Below, piece by piece: positions 1 through 6,646 of a stretch of DNA of 18,503 bases; within the stretch, counting starts at the first letter, position 1; each line of letters opens with the position of its first letter. Below the pieces are notes generated by a model that was not told the origin of the DNA, ran no database searches, and was given only the letters and a program-made list of their open reading frames with translations. The position numbers were made by a program, and so were the translations under genes. This stretch comes from DSXH01 sp020724325 (GTDB lineage Bacteria; Bacteroidota; Ignavibacteria; Ignavibacteriales; Melioribacteraceae), in assembly GCA_040756515.1 (NCBI GenBank), contig JBFLYW010000047.1, forward strand, positions 1 to 18,503, written 5' to 3'.

Positions 1-398
1 AATGGAAAAGAAAAAACTTAACAAGCCCGATGAGTATGAAATAATTTTTAGGTTACTAAACGGGGTTCCCACTGTAAGTGAGACCACCAATAAGAGATAC
101 AAAACTCATCGGAACAATACTCAACCATGGGCAAATAGCACCAGTGCGTCCCGCATTGCGGGATCATACTGCTTGTTAAGTGAATGGTAAGTTCATTAAA
201 TAAGAGATTTAAAGCAACGCTGTAATGGTGGACTCAACCGGACGGCCCCGCAAAACTTCTGCGGAGTAAACTGTTTTTCAAAGCGGCTTTGTTCTAATTA
301 TAAAGTTAGCTTTCGAAATCGAATTGCTTTTTCAAATTATCCTGATAGATAGATTTTTCTAAAATAAATTATTGTTGTTTTTAACCGGCATTGACAGC
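1..398. other. Left-edge region without a convincing gene
   Basis: A 62-codon open frame at 2-190 (+) has no recognisable domain, compositional bias or upstream context, so I do not call it as a gene. The stretch holds two short hairpins: TCCCGC-ATT-GCGGGA at 149-163, and CCGCA/TGCGG at 248-264 with a 7-nt loop. The first resembles the stem of the extragenic palindromes at 8787-8854. The stretch directly before the AraC-type gene (about 300-398) must hold its promoter, but no clear -35/-10 pair stands out. Confidence 0.5.
149..163. repeat. Short perfect hairpin, TCCCGC stem
   Basis: A 6-bp perfect inverted repeat (TCCCGC/GCGGGA) with a 3-nt loop. The same stem sequence with a different loop (AAA) occurs in the palindrome at 8834-8848. 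It could be a relict of the same extragenic repeat family. No T-run follows on either strand, so it is not an obvious terminator. Confidence 0.45.
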
Positions 399-794
399 AT
401 GACATCAGAAAAAAACAAAGTATCGGTAAGACAAAAGGAAATAGTTGCTCAATATCTTCAAGAACTTGACAAGCATCTGACAGACCTGAAAAACGGGAAA
501 GCCGAAAAGATTTTTCAAATAAATGATTTGGCAAAGCTGTTGTTTATTCACCCAAAACATTTGAGCAACACAATTCAGGAAGTGTTGGGAAAATCTCCTT
601 GCGACATCTATGAGGCACGCCTGATAGAAATTTCAAAAGAACTTTTACTGACAACCAATAAACCAATCTCGCATATTGCACAGACATTAACATTTGACCC
701 TTCCAATTTTACCAAGTTTTTTAAGCGTTATTCAGGAACAACACCTAAACAATTTCGTGAACTTAATTTAAAAACTGAACTTCTCACCAAATAA
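399..794 (+). CDS. Short AraC-family helix-turn-helix regulator
   Basis: A 131-residue DNA-binding protein consisting essentially of the C-terminal AraC/XylS-type domain. The first helix-turn-helix spans about residues 39-71 (FQINDLAKLLFIHPKHLSN...). The second spans about 88-121 (KPISHIAQTLTF...SNFTKFFKRYSGTTPKQFR), ending in the family's typical 'F.R..G.TP..FR' pattern. Full-length AraC proteins are about 280 residues with an N-terminal sensor domain. Here that domain is absent, replaced by about 35 charged residues, so effector sensing is not evident. I chose the ATG at 399; a TTG at 372 in the same frame would add nine residues with no sequence merit. The SDR gene starts 68 bases downstream on the same strand, so it is the likely target or operon partner. 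A 15-bp direct repeat with 21-bp period straddles this gene's stop codon and could be an operator. Family is certain; target genes are inference. Confidence 0.85.
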   Translation: MTSEKNKVSVRQKEIVAQYLQELDKHLTDLKNGKAEKIFQINDLAKLLFIHPKHLSNTIQEVLGKSPCDIYEARLIEISKELLLTTNKPISHIAQTLTFDPSNFTKFFKRYSGTTPKQFRELNLKTELLTK

Positions 795-810
795 TCTGAA
801 CTTCTCACCA
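775..810 (+). promoter_or_regulatory. 21-bp-spaced direct repeat (possible AraC-type operator)
   Basis: CTGAACTTCTCACCA occurs at 775-789 and again, identical, at 796-810, a period of exactly 21 bp (two helical turns). The first copy encodes the last residues of the AraC-type protein; the second lies just past its stop and 52 bases before the SDR start. A weaker match (TTTTCACCAA, 837-846) lies closer to the SDR gene. AraC-family proteins commonly bind direct repeats spaced about 21 bp, which fits an operator. A simple 21-bp tandem duplication of the gene's end explains the same data. Confidence 0.4.
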
Positions 811-862
811 TAACTAAACCATAATCTATACGTAAATTTTCACCAACAAATTTCAATGGGTT

Positions 863-1735
863 ATGACAAAGAAAATATTAATTACAGGTTCCAGCGGCGG
901 GTTCGGAAAATTAACCGTAATAAGATTACTACAAAAAAGGCATCAAGTAGCTGCTTCAATGCGTGACATTAAAGGCAAAAACAAAAATGCTGCAGCCGAG
1001 CTAAGAAATGCAGGGGCAAAAGTGCTTGAAATTGATGTTACAGATGATACAAGTGTAACAACCGGAGTGGAAACTGCCATATCAGTTCTTAACGGGTTGG
1101 ATGTTTTGATAAACAATGCGGGCTTAGGAGTTCTTGGAATGCAGGAGTTTTTTACACTCGCAGATTTTCAAAAAGTCTTTGACATCAATGTTTTTGGCGT
1201 TCAACGTATGAACCGGGCTGTAATTCCGTATTTCCGTCAAAAGAATGACGGGATTATTGTTTACACTTCCAGCTTACTTGGAAGAATAGCATTGCCATTT
1301 TATGGTGCTTATCAGGCTTCGAAATGGGCATTGGAAGCATTAGCTGAAAACTACAGAGTGGAACTTTCAAACTTTGGAATAGAGAATTGCATTGTTGAGC
1401 CGGGTGGTTATCCAACATCTTTTTCCGACAACCTGTTAAGACCAAGCGATAAAAGCCGTGAATTGACTTACGGTGATTTTGCAAAAGTGCCTGAAGCATC
1501 ACTTCACAATTTCGAAAATGTTCTTAAAAATAACCCGCAGCAAGACCCGCAAAAAGTTGCGGACGCTTTTGCCGAACTAATTGAAAAACCCAAGGGAGAA
1601 AAACCATTCCGCACCGTTGTTGATTTTATTGGTATGGCAGACTACATTCAGAAATACAACGAACACCTTGAACAAATTATGAATGGACTTTACACAAACT
1701 TTGGGACACAAGGAATGCTATGCGTAAAGAAATAA
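863..1735 (+). CDS. Short-chain dehydrogenase/reductase (SDR)
   Basis: A 290-residue cytoplasmic NAD(P)-dependent oxidoreductase of the classical SDR family. The Rossmann cofactor motif is TGSSGGFG at residues 8-15. The structural NNAG motif is at 84-87. The active site is complete: Asn109, Ser136/Ser137, and Tyr150-x-x-x-Lys154 (YQASK). The 'PGGYPT' stretch near 180-185 fits the usual segment after the active site. Classical SDRs are about 250 residues; the extra length is a C-terminal extension from about residue 200 (helical, Asp/Lys-rich), which shapes the substrate pocket. The substrate cannot be read from sequence. No Shine-Dalgarno is visible, as is common in this lineage. The gene sits directly behind the AraC-type regulator and is followed by a good hairpin terminator, so the two form a small regulator-enzyme unit. 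Confidence 0.93.
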   Translation: MTKKILITGSSGGFGKLTVIRLLQKRHQVAASMRDIKGKNKNAAAELRNAGAKVLEIDVTDDTSVTTGVETAISVLNGLDVLINNAGLGVLGMQEFFTLADFQKVFDINVFGVQRMNRAVIPYFRQKNDGIIVYTSSLLGRIALPFYGAYQASKWALEALAENYRVELSNFGIENCIVEPGGYPTSFSDNLLRPSDKSRELTYGDFAKVPEASLHNFENVLKNNPQQDPQKVADAFAELIEKPKGEKPFRTVVDFIGMADYIQKYNEHLEQIMNGLYTNFGTQGMLCVKK

Positions 1736-1756
1736 AACGACAGTGCAAACTATACT

Positions 1757-1789
1757 AAAAAGGTTAATACATCAGGTAATAACCTTTTT
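1757..1789 (+). terminator. Rho-independent-type terminator after the SDR gene
   Basis: A perfect 10-bp stem (AAAAAGGTTA 1757-1766, TAACCTTTTT 1780-1789) with a 13-nt loop begins 21 bases past the SDR stop. The right arm ends in a run of five T, and the left arm gives a matching T-run on the minus strand. It can therefore stop transcription from both sides and also insulate the minus-strand TPR gene. Confidence 0.7.
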
Positions 1790-1909
1790 GCATTTAGAGA
1801 AGCCCGAACCGTTAACAAGGGTTTGGCGAAATGCACTGAGAAGTCCTTCGTATGAAACTAATGGCTAAATTTGAACTTTGGTGCTTCAATTGAAGTGTTG
1901 TGCTAAAAG

Positions 1910-1927
1910 ACCCGCACATAGTCGGGT
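1910..1927 (-). terminator. Weak hairpin downstream of the TPR gene
   Basis: ACCCG (1910-1914) and CGGGT (1923-1927) pair across an 8-nt loop, 24 bases beyond the TPR stop. Read on the minus strand the stem is followed by CTTTT. The stem is only 5 bp, so this is a tentative terminator; the stronger hairpin at 1757-1789 may do the work. Confidence 0.3.
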
Positions 1928-1951
1928 ACCAATCCGTTAGAAAATTCTCAA

Positions 1952-3100
1952 TTATCTTCTATAGGGTGTTTTTAGATATTGTTTAGCAAGCTTGTGGGAA
2001 TTGTTTCTTTCTCTAAGTTTGAGTACTTCATTATAATACTTAATCGCTTTATCGCGGTGACCCATCATATCATACAATTGCCCGAGATACAAAACGGTAT
2101 TAATCAAAAAACCGGATTCTTTTTCTTTATCAAGTTCTCTTGAAAGTTTTTCGGAAATTTCGAAGTAGTATGCTGCTGAATCGGCAGCGTCGCGGTTTTT
2201 AAATTCCTGCCCGATGTAATAAGATGCTTCTCTTTTAAAACGTTTATTGTAACCCGGTAAACCTTTTTGTGCTTTATTAAAAATATCCTTAAACGTTTTA
2301 ACAGCTTCAGGATAATTATTTTCCTTTACAAATGTAAGTCCATAGTATTTCTGGAAATTTGGATTGTTCGGAAAATCTCTTAACAATATTCTTCCCCATC
2401 TACGTGATTCCTCCATATTCTCTTCGAACTGGAAGTAAAGTTTCTGCAGAAAGTGGCGTGATTCAATAAGAGTATATCTGCCGTTCAAAGCGACATACTC
2501 AAGTTCTTTAAGACCCTTATTTTTATCGCCTTTAGGGAAGAAAATCATAAACGGTTTTACTGCAGGAAAACGCTGAGGAATTACCTCTGCATAGTAATGA
2601 TAAATTCCGAATCCAAGCTGCACGTCCACGTTTTTTGGATCCACCTCGTAAGATTTGAAAACCATGCTCAGACCGTCTTTGCCGTCGAGAGCGGCTTTAA
2701 ACCAGCTTTCGCGGATGCCAAGAAGCTGCCCTCTAAACCCAAGCGCACCACCTTTGAAAAACATAGCGTCAATATTTCTTTTATTCTTATCGAGTATATC
2801 ATCGCACATGTCTATTACTTCTTCGAGCTGATCGTAGAATTTTTGATCCAAGCTCTCGTTTTCAAGATCTAAAAGAATACGCCACCATGTTATCATGGCT
2901 TTAAAAAATTTGCCTGATGGATGAGTTGGGTATTCTACTAAAACCACATCAAAAGTTTTTTCAGCTTTGTCTAATTCTATTCCATAAATTTGATGAATGC
3001 CGGCTTTAACAAGTGAATCGTGCCGGACCCAATCATAGTTTTGAGCATAACCCTGGAGTAATGGGAATAAAACAAGTATATATATTAATTTAATTTTCAT
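1952..3100 (-). CDS. Exported TPR-like protein
   Basis: A 382-residue protein of unknown specific role. The N-terminus is a clear Sec signal peptide (MKIKLIYILVLFPLLQGYAQ, predicted cut after Ala-Gln at 19-20), so it acts in the periplasm or at the outer membrane. The rest is almost all alpha-helical, with tetratricopeptide-like pairs. The best are near residues 245-275 (KYYGLTFVKENNYPEAVKTFKDIF) and 330-366 (VLYLGQLYDMMGHRDKAIKYYNEVLKL), the latter a near-consensus TPR. An earlier segment (about 24-60, ending in a 'YP.HP.GKFF' loop) also looks TPR-like. TPR arrays scaffold protein contacts; no catalytic motif is visible. It lies 69 bases downstream of the E3 gene on the same strand and may be co-transcribed with it, but a functional link to pyruvate dehydrogenase is not implied. 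Confidence 0.8.
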   Translation of the reverse strand: MKIKLIYILVLFPLLQGYAQNYDWVRHDSLVKAGIHQIYGIELDKAEKTFDVVLVEYPTHPSGKFFKAMITWWRILLDLENESLDQKFYDQLEEVIDMCDDILDKNKRNIDAMFFKGGALGFRGQLLGIRESWFKAALDGKDGLSMVFKSYEVDPKNVDVQLGFGIYHYYAEVIPQRFPAVKPFMIFFPKGDKNKGLKELEYVALNGRYTLIESRHFLQKLYFQFEENMEESRRWGRILLRDFPNNPNFQKYYGLTFVKENNYPEAVKTFKDIFNKAQKGLPGYNKRFKREASYYIGQEFKNRDAADSAAYYFEISEKLSRELDKEKESGFLINTVLYLGQLYDMMGHRDKAIKYYNEVLKLRERNNSHKLAKQYLKTPYRR

Positions 3101-3169
3101 TTGTTCTTTAACTACTTGTTTGGTCTAGTAAGTTCCCTATATTTTTACAGTGTGTATATATTAACAAAT

Positions 3170-4591
3170 CTACTGTTTCCTTTTAGGTCTATACATATCT
3201 GTTGCGTGTCCATAGAAAAGTTCGGCAGCAAACATCATTGTTTCCGAAAGGGTTGGATGCGGATGTATTGTAAGCTCAAGGTCTTTTACAACGGCACCCA
3301 TTTCAATTGCGAGCGTGCCTTCTGCAATCATATCACCGGCACAAACCCCGACAATACCAACGCCAAGGATCCTTTCTGTTCCGGGTTCGATAATAAGTTT
3401 TGTCATTCCATCGTTTCTGTCCATCGTTGCGGCGCGTCCGCTGGCGCTCCATGGAAATTTTGCAACTTCAACTTTAATTCCTTTTTCGCGCGCTTCGGTT
3501 TCTGTTAAACCCGTCCATGCAATTTCGGGGTCCGTGAAGACAACAGCAGGAATCGCATTCGGCTCGAAAGCTGCTTTATTACCGAGAATAGCTTCTACGG
3601 CAACCTTACCTTCAGCCGCCGCTTTATGAGCAAGCATTGCTCCGCCAACTATATCTCCAATTGCATAAATACTCGCATCGTCAGTTTTCAATTGCTTATC
3701 CACAACAACAAATCCTTGCTTATTAACTTTTACGTTTGTGTTTTCTAATCCTAATTGAGAAGTAACAGTTTTCCTTCCGATAGCGACTAAGACTTTATCA
3801 AATATCTGTTCGGGCTCGGAAACATTCTTTCCCTCCAGCTTAGCAGCAATAGAACTGCCGTTAACTTTCAGTTCGGCTACTTTAGTTTCTGTATAAACTT
3901 TATCAAGAATTTTTTTCAATCTTTTTTCCAAAACGGCAACCATATCGCGGTCAGCTCCGGGCAATAATCCGGGCAGCATTTCTACAACGGTAACTTTACT
4001 TCCGAGAGAAGCATAGACAGTGCTTAACTCAAGTCCGATATAACCGCCTCCAATCACCAATAATTTATTAGGGATGTCAATAATATCGAGTGCCGAGGTA
4101 GAGTCCATTACAAGTGGAGAGTTTGTTGGAAATCCTGGTATTGTGGCAGGAACAGACCCGGTTGCAAGAATTGCCTTCTCGTAAATTACTTCTTCTGCTG
4201 CTCCATCGGGCATATCAACCGATAGAGTATTAGAATTTACGAACGATGCCCTTCCATTTATATAATTCACTTTTCTCTGTTTGCAAAGCTGCCCAAGTCC
4301 TCCGGTCAATTTATTAACTACACCGTTTTTAAAATCGCGAAGTTTATTTATATCGATCTTCGGCTCTCCAAATTCCACACCCCATTTTTTAGCATCGTCT
4401 GCCTCGTGAATAAGTTTAGCAACATGCAGCAAAGCTTTTGAGGGAATACATCCGCGGTATAAACAAACGCCGCCAGGATTTTTTTCTAAATCTATCAATG
4501 TTACATTCATACCAAGATCTGCTGCCAGAAATGCAGCAGCATAACCGCCGGGTCCGCCGCCAATTACTGCTAACTCTGTTTTTGTAGACAT
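3170..4591 (-). CDS. lpdA: Dihydrolipoyl dehydrogenase (E3)
   Basis: A 473-residue FAD-dependent E3 that reoxidises the dihydrolipoyl groups of 2-oxoacid dehydrogenase complexes with NAD+. Motifs in order: FAD-binding GGGPGG at 11-16; redox-active disulfide Cys43-x4-Cys48 in GGVCLYRGCIPSK; NAD-binding GGGYIG at 181-186; a second FAD motif with 'YAIGD'; and the C-terminal dimer-interface His445/Glu450 pair in HPHPTLSE. Length matches the family (about 470). An in-frame ATG upstream (4660) would add 23 hydrophobic residues. I reject it because the ATG at 4591 is preceded by a GGAAAGG ribosome-binding site (4596-4602) and gives the canonical N-terminus. The natural partners E2 and E1 lie about 9 kb away on the same strand, separated by the glycoside hydrolase cluster. 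Confidence 0.97.
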   Translation of the reverse strand: MSTKTELAVIGGGPGGYAAAFLAADLGMNVTLIDLEKNPGGVCLYRGCIPSKALLHVAKLIHEADDAKKWGVEFGEPKIDINKLRDFKNGVVNKLTGGLGQLCKQRKVNYINGRASFVNSNTLSVDMPDGAAEEVIYEKAILATGSVPATIPGFPTNSPLVMDSTSALDIIDIPNKLLVIGGGYIGLELSTVYASLGSKVTVVEMLPGLLPGADRDMVAVLEKRLKKILDKVYTETKVAELKVNGSSIAAKLEGKNVSEPEQIFDKVLVAIGRKTVTSQLGLENTNVKVNKQGFVVVDKQLKTDDASIYAIGDIVGGAMLAHKAAAEGKVAVEAILGNKAAFEPNAIPAVVFTDPEIAWTGLTETEAREKGIKVEVAKFPWSASGRAATMDRNDGMTKLIIEPGTERILGVGIVGVCAGDMIAEGTLAIEMGAVVKDLELTIHPHPTLSETMMFAAELFYGHATDMYRPKRKQ

Positions 4592-4976
4592 AAAACCTTT
4601 CCAAATATTTTCTAAATATTGATTCAAAAATAGTAAAAACAGAAAAAATATCTTCAACATAAGTTAAGTACCGCTGGTTTTATTATTTGATGACAAGTTC
4701 AATAAATAATTTGTTTTTTCAATTCGTCTGAGATAATCAGTAAGAAAAAAATATTTTAACAGCTAAATCGATTTCACTTGCGCGCATTAATTTGATTGTT
4801 ATATTAGCAAATAACAAATCATCAAATAAAATCGAATATAGATTGAAATAAAAATTAATCATCTTTCTCCTGCGTATAAAAAATCTTAAACAATCATATA
4901 GACATAAATTATATCGTAGAAATATACTTCGCCAAATTTTGAATTACGTTTTACAAATACAAACAAGGATAGAAAT
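4592..4976. promoter_or_regulatory. Divergent control region between lpdA and the hydrolase cluster
   Basis: 385 very AT-rich bases separate two divergent genes, so both promoters should lie here. A possible + strand sigma-70-like pair is TTGCGC (4778-4783) and TATATT (4800-4805) with a 16-bp spacer, which would leave a leader of about 170 nt before the GH35 gene. TTATTTGATGA at 4683-4693 recurs as a perfect inverted copy, TCATCAAATAA, at 4819-4829. Paired sites like this could bind a regulator, although in DNA this AT-rich the match carries limited weight. No ORF of note is present. Confidence 0.45.
4596..4602 (-). promoter_or_regulatory. Ribosome-binding site fixing the lpdA start
   Basis: On the minus strand GGAAAGG lies four bases upstream of the ATG at 4591. 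It supports this start over the in-frame ATG at 4660, which would give E3 an implausible hydrophobic leader. Confidence 0.6.
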
Positions 4977-6602
4977 ATGAAAAAAATTATTCTCCTTCTG
5001 CTTGTGTGTATCACAATAAACGCACAGAATAGGATCTCGACAACCCTTCCGCACTTATCAAAAAAAGGCTCTACTACACAATTAATAGTTGACGGTAAAC
5101 CGTTCATAGTTTTAGGAGGAGAACTTGGTAATTCCTCTTTTACAAGTTATGAGTATATGGAACCGATCTGGTCGAAATTAACAGCAATGAATTTGAACAC
5201 GCTGCTTGTTCCTGTTTATTGGGAATTGATTGAACCGATTGAAGGGAAATTCGACTTTGCTTTGTACGATTTGTTAATAAACGAAGCAAGGAAAAATAAC
5301 CTGAAATTAATTTTACTTTGGTTTGGTTCATGGAAAAATAGTATGTCAAGCCATGCACCGGCATGGGTTAAAAAAGATCAGAACCGCTTTCCGCGAATAA
5401 AGGATGAAAAGGGGAGAAGTCATGAAATACTAACTCCATTCAGTGAAGAAAATCTTAAAGCAGATTTAAACGCATTCAAAGAGTTGATGAAACATGTTAA
5501 AAAGATAGATAATGATAAACAAACAATAATAATGATTCAGCCGGAGAATGAGATCGGGATGCTTCCTTCTGCAAGAGACTATCACCCGCTTGCAAATAAA
5601 AAATTTGAAGAACAAGTTCCAAGCGAATTTATTAATTACTTAATAAAGAACAAGAATATTCTTGTCCCGGAATTCGAGGCAGTATGGGCAAAGAATGGTT
5701 ATAAAGAATCCGGCACGTGGGAAGAAATTTTTGGAAAAGGATACCACACAGATGAAATTTTTATAGCATGGTATTATGCAAAATTTGCAAATGCAATTGC
5801 AGAAGCTGGAAAATCAATTTATCCGCTTCCAATGTTTGTTAATGCGGCATTAAATCGTCCGGGTCGTTTACCAGGTTCGGGTTATCCGAGCGGCGGACCG
5901 TTGCCACATTTAATGGATGTTTGGAAAGCCGGCGCTCCATCAATCGATTTTTTATCTCCAGATTTTTATTTCCCTAACATTAAACATTGGTGCGATCTCT
6001 ACACGCGCCAGGGTAATCCTCTCTTCATTCCGGAACACGAGTTCAACAATACAGTTGCAGCTAAAGCGGCGTTTGTAATTGGACATTACGAGGCAATCGG
6101 GTTCTCGCCATTTTCTATTGAGTCGACCGATCATCCAGAAAAAGAACCGATCGGGAAAATTTATAATTTGATAAACCAGCTAACGCCCATTATTACAGCT
6201 AATCACGGTCAGAAAAGAATTGATGGCGTTCTATTCGATAAAGAAACTAAAGAAAATATTTTTACGCTTGGTGATTACGAGTTTACTGTAAAACATAGTT
6301 ACACTCTTGGATACGAAGCTAATTCAAAAAATGAAACATGGGAAACATCTGGCGCAATAATAGTTCAAACAAAAGAAAATGAATTTTATGTAGCCGGGTC
6401 TGGATTTGTAATTACTTTCAAGAATATAAAAAATCCTCAACTAACTGTAGGCTTATTAAAAGTTGACGAAGGGAAATTCAAAAACGGTAAATGGAAAGTT
6501 ATACGTCACATGAATGGCGATCAAACACATCAAGGCAGACATGTTCGGGCATTTGTAAATGATTTCTCTATTCAAAGAGTAGAACTATACAATTACGAAT
6601 AA
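4977..6602 (+). CDS. Secreted GH35-type beta-galactosidase with DUF5597-like tail
   Basis: A 541-residue glycoside hydrolase of the (beta/alpha)8 clan GH-A, most like the short GH35 enzymes that carry a C-terminal DUF5597-type domain (for example the xyloglucan-active Cellvibrio Bgl35A). A signal peptide occupies residues 1-16 (MKKIILLLLVCITINA), so it is exported. The barrel begins with 'DGKPFIVLGGELGNSS' (39-54). The acid/base Glu is most likely Glu192 in QPENEIG. The nucleophile is one of the two glutamates in FIPEHEF (Glu353 or Glu355); I cannot decide which. The tail from about residue 420 is a beta-sandwich domain. A likely reaction is release of terminal beta-galactose from side chains of hemicellulose. 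No T9SS tail is present, which suggests a periplasmic location. AAGGA at 4965-4969 is a fair ribosome-binding site. First gene of the four-gene cluster, 44 bases before the next. Confidence 0.82.
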   Translation: MKKIILLLLVCITINAQNRISTTLPHLSKKGSTTQLIVDGKPFIVLGGELGNSSFTSYEYMEPIWSKLTAMNLNTLLVPVYWELIEPIEGKFDFALYDLLINEARKNNLKLILLWFGSWKNSMSSHAPAWVKKDQNRFPRIKDEKGRSHEILTPFSEENLKADLNAFKELMKHVKKIDNDKQTIIMIQPENEIGMLPSARDYHPLANKKFEEQVPSEFINYLIKNKNILVPEFEAVWAKNGYKESGTWEEIFGKGYHTDEIFIAWYYAKFANAIAEAGKSIYPLPMFVNAALNRPGRLPGSGYPSGGPLPHLMDVWKAGAPSIDFLSPDFYFPNIKHWCDLYTRQGNPLFIPEHEFNNTVAAKAAFVIGHYEAIGFSPFSIESTDHPEKEPIGKIYNLINQLTPIITANHGQKRIDGVLFDKETKENIFTLGDYEFTVKHSYTLGYEANSKNETWETSGAIIVQTKENEFYVAGSGFVITFKNIKNPQLTVGLLKVDEGKFKNGKWKVIRHMNGDQTHQGRHVRAFVNDFSIQRVELYNYE

Positions 6603-6646
6603 ATACTTCGCAAAAATTAAAATGAAATAATTGTGGAAGCGATATA

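Noticed and set aside
2..190. 62-codon open frame at the left edge
   Set aside because: It starts at the second base of the window, matches no family I know and contains a repeat-type hairpin. Coding is unsupported, though a truncated small gene cannot be excluded.
200..320. Integron attC-like or gene-cassette recombination site beside the AraC-SDR pair
   Set aside because: The hairpins and the small regulator-enzyme pair suggested a cassette, but I could not find matched RYYYAAC and GTTRRRY core sites at the two ends, and there is no integrase in view.
372..398. TTG start for the AraC-type gene
   Set aside because: It adds only nine residues with no similarity to the family; the ATG at 399 is preferred.
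1800..1900. Further copy of the extragenic palindrome family between the SDR and TPR genes
   Set aside because: Fragments such as CACTGAGAAGTCCTTCG recall the repeat at 8941-8980, but the match is too short and scrambled to call.
3101..3508. Open frame of 135 codons on the + strand
   Set aside because: It lies antisense over the strongly conserved lpdA coding sequence and is rich in Cys/Phe, as antisense shadows often are.
4592..4660. Longer lpdA product beginning at 4660, with an apparent hydrophobic leader
   Set aside because: E3 is cytoplasmic, and a ribosome-binding site sits directly before the ATG at 4591. The extra residues are read-through of AT-rich DNA.
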